A stretch of DNA of 64,000 nucleotides from Sambucus nigra. Its lineage: Eukaryota; Streptophyta; Magnoliopsida; Dipsacales; Adoxaceae. Positions within the stretch are counted from its first letter, which is position 1; the number at the start of each line of letters is the position of its first letter. The stretch lies in assembly GCA_949130495.1 (NCBI GenBank), contig OX422210.1, positions 28,155,681-28,219,680 of the forward strand, in the 5' to 3' direction. Below the pieces are notes generated by a model, which worked only from the letters and a program-made list of their open reading frames with translations, ran no database searches and was not told where the DNA came from. Of this stretch, positions 35,930 through 47,045 are shown one piece after another. A program made the translations under genes and the position numbers.

Positions 35930-36205
35930 CTTACCAAATGAAAAAGGCGCCTTAATCAATTTGAAAAAGAGCTTGAATATTAGAGAGGAGTGGTTCTACA
36001 TGAACCCCCACTCAGCCCGCCTAGCGACCGCCTATACCATTTTCTATTTTTTTTTTTTACTTACTCTTTTGTTTTAACCATTCATATAAAAATAAATTTT
36101 TATATATAAAAAAAAAATCCTATTAAAATTAAACAACATTTTATGAAAAAAAATATTTTTTTATTAATAAAAAAAACTTTGTCTAGTAATTAAAAAAATG
36201 GGGCT

Positions 36206-36445
36206 TTGTAAATTTAGGACCTATTGTAATATGTATTTTGGAAATAGGACAACAAATATTTTATTTATGGTTTTAGTCCCTATTTTTTAATAAAGCCGCT
36301 GGCGCGGACCCATATTCATAAAACGTCAACCAATCACAGCATGCCACGTGCCCCTTTAATTTGAAAATAGGGACTAAAAATGGAAACGAAACGTTTGTTG
36401 TCCTAAATCCATAATCAATATTATTTTAAGTCCTAAATTTACATA
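36206..36445. mobile_element. Foldback MITE-4
   Basis: Arms of about 90 bp: left TTGTAAATTTAGGACCTATT and TTTTAGTCCCTATTTTTTA pair with right AAAATAGGGACTAAAAATGG and AAGTCCTAAATTTACATAA. The unpaired centre has GCCGCTGGCGCGGACCCA (36295-36312) followed by AACCAATCACAGCATGCCAC, which matches the core region of MITE-3. Confidence 0.85.
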
Positions 36446-36544
36446 ATCTATAAAAAAATCTATAAAACAGTTTTTTTTTAATTGAAAACATCATTTAAAT
36501 TTTTTTTTATTTGAATATTTTTTTTTTAATTTGATGTCTTAGAC

Positions 36545-37100
36545 CCACATTTCTGAGCTCACATCATTTGTTGAATTCGGGAATGTGTGTGGCTCTGCGT
36601 CAACGACACTAATTAATCGTGATATTTTTTAAATAAAATATCGTGATTAATTAGTGACGCTGGCGCGGACCCACATTAAACAAATGATGTAGCGCCGGGA
36701 ATGTGTGTTCGTGTCAACGACACTAATTAATCGCGATATTTTTAATTAATCACGATATTTTATTGAAAAAATATCGCGATTAATTAGTGTCGCTGACGCG
36801 GACCCACATTAAACAAATGATGTTTATCTGGGAATGTGGGTCCGCGCCAGCGGCACTAATTAATCGCGATATTTTATGAAAAAAATATCGCGATTAATTA
36901 GTGCCGCTGGCGCGGACCCACATTTAACAAATGATGTGGGTCCGGGAATGTGCGTCGGCACCATCGACACTAATTAATCGCGATATTTTATTGAAAAAAT
37001 ATCGCGATTAATTAGTGTCGCTGGCGCGGACCCACATTCAACAAATGATGTGGGTCCGGGAATGTGCGTCCGCACCATTGACACTAATTAATCGAGATAT
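36545..37100. repeat. Tandem array of ~120-bp hairpin units
   Basis: Four to five successive units, each a near-perfect inverted repeat: TCGCGATTAATTAGTGCCGC and TGGCGCGGACCCACAT on one side, the complement on the other, joined through AACAAATGATGT loops and TATTTTATTGAAAAAATA spacers that are themselves palindromic. Unit edges and centres are both symmetric, so the strand can fold in alternative registers. Non-coding. Confidence 0.9.
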
Positions 37101-37576
37101 GTTTACCAGCAACACTAATTAATCACAATATTACGAAAATATATTTTTTATTTTTAACTTTAATAAAAAACTGTTTGATTTTAATTAAAAATATGTTTTT
37201 TTATATTAATTGTAAAAACTGTTTTTTTATATATATAAAAAACTATTTTTCTAATATAAAAACTGTTTTTTTTTAATATAAAAAACTATTTTTATATTAA
37301 AAGTTAAAAACAAAACAGTAAAAAACTATAATAAAAAAAAAAAGAAAAAAGAAAAAGGCAGTGCGGTCGCTAGGCGGGACAACAGGCGGGCCATATAGAT
37401 TTACTCTATTAGAGAGTAACTTAAAATAACCAATGAAAAAAAATTAATTTTTAGAATACGTGAGCAAGAGGACAAATAAGAAACCTTCTCCCCAGATTTT
37501 GAACAATGTATGATGTTCGGACAACTACTTTATGCCCATAGTAGCAGAAAAGCTTCATCAAACCCCTCTTCTTCTT

Positions 37577-40500
37577 TTTTTGTTTACACTCAAAAGCAAT
37601 GGATAAGGACAAATATAGCTCATGGAGTGAGTTTGGGCGCAAAAAAAAGAGAGGGAAATAGTTGGGCTTTAAAAAAGACAAAAATACCTTTCATTAAGTG
37701 ATTTCCATTCAAACAAAGAAACACAATGGCAGGATAAGGACTAAAATGTAAAAAAAAGGATAAAGGCCAAAACGTTATACCTCCCAAAGCCAAAGGATAA
37801 GAGCTTAGTGTGTAGTTTACTCAAATAATAATTTGATTGGAGTTTAGAGGGTGTAAAGTGTTAATTAGCCTTTTTAAGTAAAATATAAATTTCATAAAAC
37901 TGTCGAGAACTATCTATCAAGTCAAGTGTGGGGTTATTTGACACGACAGGACCAAACTCATTAACTCATGAGTAAAGCTACGCCGATACATGATCAAATG
38001 ACATAGTGAGGTGTCAAAGTATTACTGGATAAAAAAAACTTTTAATCTTATTTACTCTTCACCCATATCCATTCCTCATTTGTGATTTAAAAAAAACTAT
38101 TTTTATAAAAAAAAATATTTATAGAGTTTTTTTTTTAAACTATACATTTATCTTATAAAAGAGGTTATTTATCATCAAAGTTAAAAGAAAAACAGTTTTT
38201 ATAAAAAAAATACTGCCTTTTTAAAACGGTTTTCTCAATTTTTTTTAAATCACAAATGAACCAAAACTCTAAATATGGAGAACTACTGGACTCAAAACAG
38301 TAAAAGATGAAACAATATTAGATGATAAAAAAGTTAAAAAATAATAATAACGAAAAAAGCAGGGTTTAAATACAAAAATATTTTTTTATTGCCGCTTTTT
38401 ATCGCAATTGGTTAGTGTCGTTGGCCTAAACCCACATCTCTTTAATGTGGGTTCACGCCAGCGACACTAACTGATTGCAATAAAAAAACGGCACTAATAT
38501 TTTTTTTTTTTGGTTTTGTACATTCAAAAGCAAAGGATAAAGACAAATATAGCTAGTGGAGTGAGTTCTGGCGCCAAAAAGAAAGACATAATTAGTTGCG
38601 CTACAAAAAAAAGATACAAAGACCTTTCATTAATTGATTTTCATTCAAACAAAGAAACACAATGGAAGGATAAGGACTAAAATGTAAAAAAATATATATT
38701 AAAGGCCAAACCGTTTTAACTCCCAAAGGATAAGATCTTAGTGTGTAGTTTACTCAAAGAATAATTTGATTGAAGTTTTGAGGGTGTAAAGTGTTAATTA
38801 GCCTTTTTAAGTAAAACATAGATTTCGTAAAACTGACAACAACTATTTATCAAGTCAAGTGTGGGATAATCTAACACGACAGGACAAGACTCATTAACTC
38901 TTGAGTAAAGCTATGTCGACACTGGATCAAATCACACAGTGAGGTGTCAAAGTATTATTGGATAAAAAAAACTTTTAATCTTATTTACTCTTTACCCATA
39001 TCCATTCGTCATTTGTGATTAAAAAAAGCTAATTTTATTAAAAAAAAATATTATAAAGTTTTTTTCAATGGACAATTTTTTTATAAAAAAAACTACATTT
39101 TATTTTTCAAAATAGGTTTTTTATCATCAAAGTTAAAAAAAAACTGTTTTTATTAAAAACATATTGTCTTTCTAAAAAATGTTTTGTCAATTTTTCTATA
39201 TATACAATCAATTTTTTAAAATAACAAATGGACCAAAACTCTAAATAGTGGGAATTACTGGACTCAAAACAGTAAAGGATAAAAAAAATATTTGATGATA
39301 AAAAAATTAAATATAATAATAATGAAAAATGCAGGGTTTAAATACAAAAATATTTTTTTAGCGCCGCATTTTATCGCAATTGGTTAGTGTCGCTGGCGTG
39401 GACTCACATCTCTTGAATGTGTGTTCACGCTAGCGGCACTAATCAATTGCGATAAAAAACGATACTAAAAAATATTTTTTTGGTTTTGTACAGTCAAAAG
39501 GAGGGGATAAGGACAAATATAGTTCATGGAGTGAGTTTTGATGCAAAAAAAAAAGAGAGGGAATTAGTTGCGATTTAAAAAAAGACAAAAAGACCCTTCA
39601 TTAATTGATTTTCATTCAAACAAAGAAACACAATGGAAGGATAAGGACTAAAATGTAAAAAAAAAAAGAATAAAGGCAAAATGTTATAACGCCCAAATGG
39701 TAAGTGCTTAGAGTGTAGTTTACTCAAACAATAATTTGATTGAAGTTTCGAGGGTGTACAGTGTTAATTAGCCATTTTAAGTAAAACAGAGATTTCGTAA
39801 AACTGACTAGGACTATATATCAAGTCAAGTGTGTAGTTTTGTCAGTTTTTTTAATGGGGCATATATCAAATAGTTCCTCGAATATTTTTTAATATATGTT
39901 TAGTCCAACCCTCTAAAAAGTCATTTACCGTGCTGCTGGCGCGAACCATTACAAGTGAGAGAATAAGGGACTTTTTGGTAAATAAAAGGCTTGGACTAAA
40001 TGTGTATTAAAAAATGTTTCAGGAACTTTTTGGTATTTGATCCTTTTTTAATATATAAAATCTATTTTTTTTCAAATAACAAATGAATCAAAACTATAAA
40101 TAGTGAGAACTACTGGACTCAAAACAGTAAAAGATGAAAAAAATATTTGATGATAAATAGTTAAAAAAATAATAATACCGAAAAATGCCTTGTTTAAATA
40201 ACAAAGTATTTTTTTTGTGCCGTTGGCGCGGACCCACATCTCTTGAATGTGAATCTGCGCCAGCGACACTAACAAAAAGCAAGAAAAAACGGCACTTTTT
40301 TTTTTGTTTTGTACGCTCAAAAGCAATGGATAAGGATAAATATTGCTCATGGAGTGAGTTTTGGCGCCAAAAAAAAAAGGGAAATAGTTGAGCTTTAAAA
40401 AAGACAGAAAGAACCTTCATTAAGTGATTTCCATTCAAAGAAAGAAACACAATGGAATGATAAAGGACTAAAATGAAAAAAAAGGATAAAAGCGAAAACG

Positions 40501-42693
40501 TTACAACTCTCAAAGGATAAGAGCTTAGAGTGTAGTTTACTCAAAGAATAATTTGATTGGAGTTTTGAGGGTGTTTAAAAGGATAGTTTTTCTTTAAAAC
40601 AAACTGTATATTTATTTTATAGAACTGGTTATTTATCTTCAAAGTTAAAAAAAATAGTTTTTGTCAAAAAAATACTGCCTTTTGAAAAACGATTTTGTCA
40701 GTTTTTATATATATAAAATCAATTTTTTTAAATCACAAATGGACCCAAACTCTAAATAGTGGGAATTACTGGACTCAAAACAGTAAAAGATGAAAAAAAT
40801 ATTTGATGATAAAAAAATTAAAAATAATAATAATGAAAAATGCAGGGTTTAAATATAAAAATATTTTTTTAGTGCCGCTTTTTATCGCAATTGGTTAGTG
40901 TCACTGGCGTGGACTCACATCTCTTGAATGTGGGTTCGTGACAGCGGCACTAACCAATTGCGATAAAAAACGGCACTAGAAAATATTTTTTTTGGTTTTG
41001 TAAACATAAAAGCAAGGAATAAGGACAAATATAGTTCATGGAGTGAGTTTTGGCACCAAAAAAAGGAGAGGGAATGTGTTGTGGTTTAAAAAAGACAGAC
41101 ATACCCTTCATTAATTGATTTTCATTCAAACAAAGAAACAAAAATGGAAGGATAAGGATAAAATGTAAAAGAAAAAAAAGAATAAAGGCCAAAACGTTAT
41201 AACGCCCAAATGGTAGGTGCGTAGAGTGTAGTTTACTCAAACAATAATTTGATTGAAGTTTTGAGGGTGTAAAGTGTTAATTAGCCATTTTAAGTAAAAC
41301 ATAGATTTTGTAAAACTAACTAGAACTATATATCAAGTAAAGTGTGTGGTATCTGACATAACATGACATAGGATAACATGGCTCATTAACTCATGAGTAA
41401 AGTTACGTAAACACAGAGGTCGACATAGGATTGAACGACACAGTGTGGTGTTGAAGTATTATTGGATAAAAAAAAACTTTTAATCTTATTTACTCTTACC
41501 CATATCCATTCCTCATTTGTGATTAAAAAAAACTATTTTTATAAAAAATAATTATACAGTTTTTTAAAAGGACAATTTTCTTTTTGAAAAAGAACTGTAC
41601 ATTTATTTTATAAAACAACTTTATCATCAAAGTTAAAAAAAAACAGTTTTTATTATAAAAATACTATCTTTTTAAAAATGGTTTTGTCGGTTTTTTTTAT
41701 ATATAAAATCTAATTTTTTGAAATAACAAATGAATCAAAACTATAAATAGTGAGAACTACTGGACTGAAAACAGTAAAAGATGAAAAAATATTTGATGAT
41801 AAATAGTTAAAAAAAATAAGAATACCGAAGCAGTGTTTAAATACAAAAATATTTTTTTTGTGCCGCTTTTTACCATAATTGGTTAGTGCCGCTAGCGCGG
41901 ACCCACATCTCTTGAATGTGAATCTACGCCAATGACACTAACCAAAAGCGAGTAAAAACGACACTAATTTTTTTTGTTTTGTTTTGTACACTGAAAAGCA
42001 ATGGATAAGGGCAAATATTGCTCATGGAGTGAGTTTTGGCGCCAAAAAAAGAGGGAAATAGTTGGGCTTTAAAAAGACAGAAAGAACCTTCATTAAGTGA
42101 TTTCCATTCAAAGAAAGAAACACAATGGAATGATAAGGACTAAAATTAAAAAAAACTTTACAACTCTCAAAGGATAAGAGCTTAGAGTGTAGTTTACTCA
42201 AAGGATAATTTGATTGGAGTTTTGAGGGTGTTTAAAAGGACAATTTTTTTAAAAACAAATTGTATATTTATTTTATAAAACTGGTTATTTATCATCAAAG
42301 TTAAAAAAAATAGTTTTTATTCAAAAAATATTGCCTTTTTAAAAACGGTGTTGTCAGTTTTTTTATATATAAAATTAATTTTTTTTAAATCACAAATGGA
42401 CCAAAACTGTAAATAGTGGGAATTACTGGACGCAAACAGTAAAAGATGAAAAAATATTTGATGATAAAAAAATTAAAAATAATAATAACGAAAAATTCAA
42501 GGTTTAAATATAAAAATATTTTTTTAGTGCCGCTTTTTATCGCAATTGGTTAGTGTCACTGGCGTGGACTCATATCTCTTGAATATGGCTTCGCGCCAGC
42601 GGCACTTACCAATTGCGATAAAAAACGGCACTAATTTTTTTTTTTGGGTTTTGTACACTCAAAAGCAAGGGATAAGGACAATATAGTTCATGG
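37577..42693. repeat. Tandem array II of ~0.97-kb repeat
   Basis: Five to six units related to array I; GGATAAGGACAAATATAG-type landmarks fall near 37600, 38535, 39502, 40329, 41019, 42005 and 42670. Full units are about 930-990 bp and two are shortened (about 690 and 660 bp). Each has a central hairpin with GCCGCTGGCGCGGACCCACA-type arms (for example 38370-38505, 39345-39480, 40860-40990, 41845-41980, 42515-42645). MITE-5 interrupts one unit. The array ends abruptly at 42693 against the pararetrovirus copy. Confidence 0.85.
39856..40043. mobile_element. Foldback MITE-5 inside array II
   Basis: 188 bp; left GGGGCATATATCAAATAGTT pairs with right TTGGTATTTGATCC, and AATATATGTTTAGTCCAA with TTGGACTAAATGTGTATTA. 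The target duplication is TTTTTTAAT (39847-39855 and 40044-40052), confirmed by the uninterrupted sequence in neighbouring array units. Its centre carries GCTGCTGGCGCGAACCA (39932-39948), the shared core. Confidence 0.85.
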
Positions 42694-42801
42694 CGTCTTG
42701 TGATAATTGCAAACCTAATGTCTTTGTGGCTGTCTCTTTCTTCTTTATGGAAAGAAGCTGTTTGGGGCCCATATGAGGCAGGTTTGAGTTTTTCTTCGTC
42801 T

Positions 42802-43002
42802 TCACACTGCAAGGGAATCATCAGTATAAATAATGGAGTCTTCGGTCTTTAATAATTCGTTGAGTAAGGCGGGACCCTTCTCCGTTCTATCTTCGTCTTC
42901 TTCTATTTTATCTTTGTCTTCGTTTGGTAGAGCATTATTGTTGAAAAATTCATCAATGAGGCCTACCACTCTAAGGCTGGCTGGCAAGGCAATCTCTACC
43001 AT
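42802..43002 (-). pseudogene. Acidic 3'-end frame of pararetrovirus
   Basis: A 66-codon frame rich in Glu/Asp, downstream of the 224-codon frame. No domain recognised. It could be the end of the last viral frame after a frameshift (stops lie at 43010-43070) or of a separate small gene. Sequence between 42694 and 42800 shows nothing identifiable. Confidence 0.35.
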
Positions 43003-43071
43003 TTCTTTAGATTCTTTCTTAAGTATTCTATTAAATGGCTCATCAACTTAGATAATGAGGTCTTCTTTATG

Positions 43072-43746
43072 CTATGCAGTATACCATTTGTCTTCACCTG
43101 TTAACAGTTCCGTGATTTTTATCGGCTCTATAGCTTGGGCATTCCGGAGTTTGAACCTATTAACAATTAAATCTTTAGTCTCGTCTTCAGATAGAATCTC
43201 AACGCCTTCAAATATATAATTGGAAAATCTAACAAGTTTAAATCCTTCAATTCTCATTCCTCTACAGGAACTTGGATCAATCTGATAGATTCTAACAAAT
43301 AGAGGAAGGAAGTCTTCTACCTTCTTAACATATTCATGGACTATAGTCTCAATTTGGATGAGTCCAATGACCCCATAGTCTGCTAAGGTTATCTGGGCTA
43401 TCTCTATTTTTCCATAACGATAAATTTTTGGAACGCCTTTGAAGAAACCTCTCATCATTAAGGCATCTCCATTAGTCTCAGATAATAACATATTGAATTG
43501 TTCAATAATGCTATTAGTGTCTTTCTGATAGTCTTCTGATATTGGAAGATTATTATGACCAAAAGGTATAACAATCTTAGTCTTAAAAGTCTTTTTCTGA
43601 TAATAAAAATTATCAGCAGGTCTAGTTTTGGAGGATTCTCCAAGTGTCTGAGCATAAGTATGAGTCTGCAGTCTAGGAATAGCATTACCACTGAGTTGGG
43701 TAACTGCAAGTCTTTGAGTTCTCATGAATCTGGCAATGGTTACCAA
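43072..43746 (-). pseudogene. Pararetrovirus downstream frame, unrecognised
   Basis: A 224-codon frame starting a few bases after the stop of the RNase H-containing frame at 43750. I do not recognise a domain. It is placed where several caulimovirids have a separate downstream gene (a translation transactivator or an ORF4-type protein) but could equally be the carboxy end of the polyprotein. It is the longest uninterrupted viral frame downstream of RT. No role is proposed beyond its position. Confidence 0.5.
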
Positions 43747-43749
43747 ATT

Positions 43750-44870
43750 TTATTTGAACTCTATCCATAGTCTATTCTTCACGTTCCACCATATAGCGTC
43801 TATAAGAGTATTTTCATCATCTGAAAATTCTCGTCTAAAATTTATAAAGTCTGGATATCTTTGATCGGGTCTATATTGGGTGAAATACATCTTCCCAATA
43901 AGTCTATTTTGAGAAACAATCTCATGTCTAGATTTTTCAAGAGGAACTAAGATATCATCAAAGTTCTCTAGGATTGGTCTTTCTTGAGAGTCTTGAATAT
44001 GAGTCTGTATTTGCATTACACTAGCATTTGGTCTTACGAGTCTAAGGTAGTCTGCAACGTCTTCTTTATTTAGTCTATTCGTTCCAGAGGAACTCATGCT
44101 GTCTAAGTCTTCTGTTTGCAACATAAAAAATGATATCATATTAGTGTTAAAAAACATTGGTTCTCTTAATATAATGTTTGGAATGGTATTTTTACTTCCC
44201 TTAATATGTATAGCAGAGAAGTCATAGCCATTAAGCAAATGTTGCCATCTAATGAGTCTATTAGTCCTTGATTTTGACAAGTCTAAGTCTCTAAATTTTA
44301 CTTCATAAGAAGAGTCAGTATAAACAGTAAAATGTTTCGATATAAGAAAAAACATATATTTTCTATTGCCCTGACTATCGCTAACACTTCTTTTTCATGC
44401 GTAGTGTATCTTATTTCTGGATCAGTAAAGGTTCCGGAACTATATCTACAAAGTGTCTTCTTTTTAGTCTCATGATCAATGGTAAAGTATACCGCTCCCC
44501 ATTATTTATCAGATGCGTCTGTTTCTACTATAAATTGGTCTTTAGCGTTTGGCAGTTCAAGCAAATGAATATTTTTTACTACATTTTTAATTTGTCTTAT
44601 AATTTCAAAATCATCTTTAGTCCAATAAAAAGGATTAGTTTTGTCTATTCCTTTTAATTTGGCAGTTAAACTTTGTCTCTTTGAAGCAAGGTCTTTAATA
44701 AAATTTGCAGCATAATTAAGCAATCCTAAACATGATTGTAATTGTTTTCTATCTTTAAGCTGGTCTGGAAATTCAAGAATCTTCTTAGTTATGTGCTCTG
44801 CTAAGGATATTTTTCCTTTGTTTATATTCATTTCCACCAAATCTATTTCAATATGAAATAATTGCATTTT
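43750..44870 (-). pseudogene. Pararetrovirus RNase H region
   Basis: Covers two frames (44502-44867 and 43750-44355) with stops between them around 44380-44510. The end of the RT connection region has LQSCLGLLNYAANFI and the RNase H start FIVETDASDK, directly followed by a stop. The later part has FTVYTDSS and HIKGSKNTIPN, typical of caulimovirid RNase H, and an additional ~100-residue tail without a known domain. The family role is degrading RNA in the RNA-DNA hybrid during reverse transcription. Inactive because of the internal stops. Confidence 0.8.
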
Positions 44871-45290
44871 CCTTTTCGAAAATAACTATACCATGTTTAT
44901 CTAATTCTAAAATAATCTTTTTAAGATGGTCTACATGCTCTATCTCAGTCTTACTGGCTACATGAATGTCATCTATGTAAAGAAGACAAAATTCTGAATA
45001 AGGTCTAAATATATTATCCATTCTTCTTTGGAATACTTGAGGAGCATTCAAGTATCCAAATGGCATTACTAGCCATTCGTATTTTTCTTGGGGCACACTA
45101 AAGGTTGTCCAAGTAATACTATCTGGAAGCATCTTAATTTGCCAAAAGCTTGATTTGCAATCAAACTTACTGAATAAATTTTATCTTCAATCAGATTGAT
45201 TAAATTATTCTTGTCTGGTATCTTATAAGAATTAAATTCACAGTTCTTATTTAATTGATTATAATCTATAACCATGCGTCTTTTTCCTCT
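44848..45290 (-). pseudogene. Pararetrovirus reverse transcriptase
   Basis: Two overlapping frames (45069-45275 and 44848-45132) joined by a frameshift. Visible RT motifs are VIDYNQLN at the start, LVMPFGYLNAPQVFQRRMD (template/primer region) and LLYIDDIHVAS; the catalytic YIDD is at 44968-44979. These are characteristic of Caulimoviridae rather than Ty3 or Ty1 RT. There is no integrase downstream. The enzyme would copy the pregenomic RNA in the cytoplasm. It is broken by the frameshift in the region of the first catalytic Asp. Confidence 0.9.
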
Positions 45291-46544
45291 TTTACGTTCA
45301 GATTCATTTTGAACATAGAAGTCAAGGCTATTATGTCTACTTTTAATTTCCCTAATAATGCCTAACTTAGCATTTCATATATGTCTTTCTTGAATTCTCC
45401 CCTATCTTCTTGTGAATATCCTTTCTTATAAGTTCCACCATTAATAGTGGCGTCTGGGTTAATAGGGATAATTTCACAGTAACTTTGGTCTTTATCCCAC
45501 TTAGCGATGGAATTTTCTTCTAAAGTAGGCTCTACTAATTGCCTAATTTATTTCTTTTTCTACTTCTGTATCCATTTTCTTCTGTTTGGATATAGCTTGA
45601 ACCTGTAATAAGGTGTGATGGACTTGATCTAAAATGTCTTGTTGTATAAGCGTTATTTTCTTATAATACTTTTGGTCTGTACACTTACATTCCTTTTGTA
45701 AGGGTTTAGTAATTTCTAAGGCTTCTTGTTGGGTTGTAGGTCTAGGTCCACCATGCTCAACTGAAGAACTCTGATGTTTTATTGGTCTATAATTGGGTTT
45801 GACCTACATAAGGTCAAAGGCAGTCTTGTGATCTATTAGAGGGGCTTTAATATTAAATTCCTCTTTATCACTAATTAATATCTTATCATTATACTGAGTA
45901 TAGGGATGATAATTACTAATAAATTCTTGCCCTAAAATAATGTTTCCTATGAAACTAGGACGGGGATCCATTATCCAAAATCGATGATTAACGATTTTGT
46001 TGGTCTGATTTCCTAATTTAAAATAAATAGGAATAGTCTTGAAATATAAGGTAAATGGATCTCTATTAGAAACCTTACTATAGATCTCTTGCTTACTGTC
46101 TAGAAAATAATCTTCAGGAAAGGCATTAGCCTTACAAATACTCTAAGCGCATCTTGTATGTATAAAAGCTTAAAGTCTTTTAGGATAATCTTTATGTTGT
46201 ATAAACATTTCTAAAAAACAAGCATGTGGTTTAGTAGAAATTCCTAAATTATTCTTTTTTAAAATATATGTTCCGTTCTGGGATTTATCTATAAAATTTA
46301 GGGATATTAGGTCTTCTGAACTATTATCAGAGCGGTATCCTTCTAAATCATAGGAAATTCATTTTCCTTTTAAGTATTTATTTTCTTGTAATCTTTTGGC
46401 TATATTTCTATCAATGTCTTGATAATATGTTTTAATATCGAAGTCTATTTGAGCATCATACTGTCTAGTATAAATTGCTCTCAATCTAGTTCTCCAACAG
46501 TTTTTATGGTAGTGTAATTGACAAATGACACAAACCATAAATAA
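45291..46544 (-). pseudogene. Pararetrovirus protease region, decayed
   Basis: No frame longer than 60 codons survives, but the collinear position between the Cys-rich coat segment and RT is that of the aspartic protease. Near 46143-46166 the minus strand reads AFIHTRCA, where pararetroviral proteases have a D-T/S-G catalytic triad in a similar hydrophobic setting. If this is the active site, the catalytic Asp and Gly are both changed and a stop follows directly. Several further stops occur (for example near 45790 and 45550). Identification rests on position and this one motif. Confidence 0.5.
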
Positions 46545-47045
46545 TTATGTTTGTATGGTCTCAAAGCATTCTACACATCTAAAGTCTTTCTTGCTACATT
46601 TCATTTCAAATGTGCAATAATTTCTTTCATCAAAGTAACATCTAGGTATATATGTTAATAACCCACGATTACTAACTGTCCATCTTTTCTTTAAAAAGGG
46701 GCTTAATATATACTTATACCAAGCTTCTTCAAAGTCTATATATTCATTATCTAAATCGTCTTGATTAGTTTGTATCATATATAAGTCTAGAGTATCCTGA
46801 GAGTCTTCATACTCATTAGTATCACTATTATAGTCTTTCGAGTCACTATCTGTATATTCACTATAGATAATAGTATTGTCATCATCTTCTATGTCTGATA
46901 TTTCTATAGCATATAGGATATCTAACTCTTCTTGATCTTCATAGTCTAATATTGTATTAGTAATCTTAATACCTTCTTTATCTTTCTTATTAGGGAAGTC
47001 TTTAGCAAAGTGTCCTTATTCACAAGTCCAAGACTCTTTGATGCC
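46545..47045 (-). pseudogene. Pararetrovirus coat C-terminus, Cys-rich segment
   Basis: The frame 46545-46778 ends in a cysteine-rich stretch (CTFEMKCSKKDFRCVECFE) reminiscent of the second Cys motif found after the coat protein zinc finger in badnaviruses. Upstream an acidic Asp/Glu/Ser-rich region (about 46780-46980) follows a degenerate zinc knuckle at about 47000-47040 (SWTCE, stop, GHFAKDFP), where a CX2CX4HX4C is expected. The knuckle is destroyed by the stop and by a Cys-to-Phe change. The expected role is RNA binding during packaging. Confidence 0.6.

Larger units (their letters stand above)
35978..37421. mobile_element. Large foldback element (1.44 kb)
   Basis: Imperfect inverted ends of about 55-60 bp: left TAGAGAGGAGTGGTTCTACA through CAGCCCGCCTAGCGACCG, right CGGTCGCTAGGCGGGACAAC through ACTCTATTAGAGAGTA. 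The inside is almost pure A/T runs plus two nested hairpin structures (36206-36445 and 36545-37100). No coding sequence. Target duplication not resolved. Confidence 0.6.

Noticed and set aside
40094..40513. 139-codon frame and similar frames in other 0.97-kb units
   Set aside because: They are low-complexity Phe/Leu/Lys-rich translations of A/T runs, broken differently in each unit, with no conserved domain.
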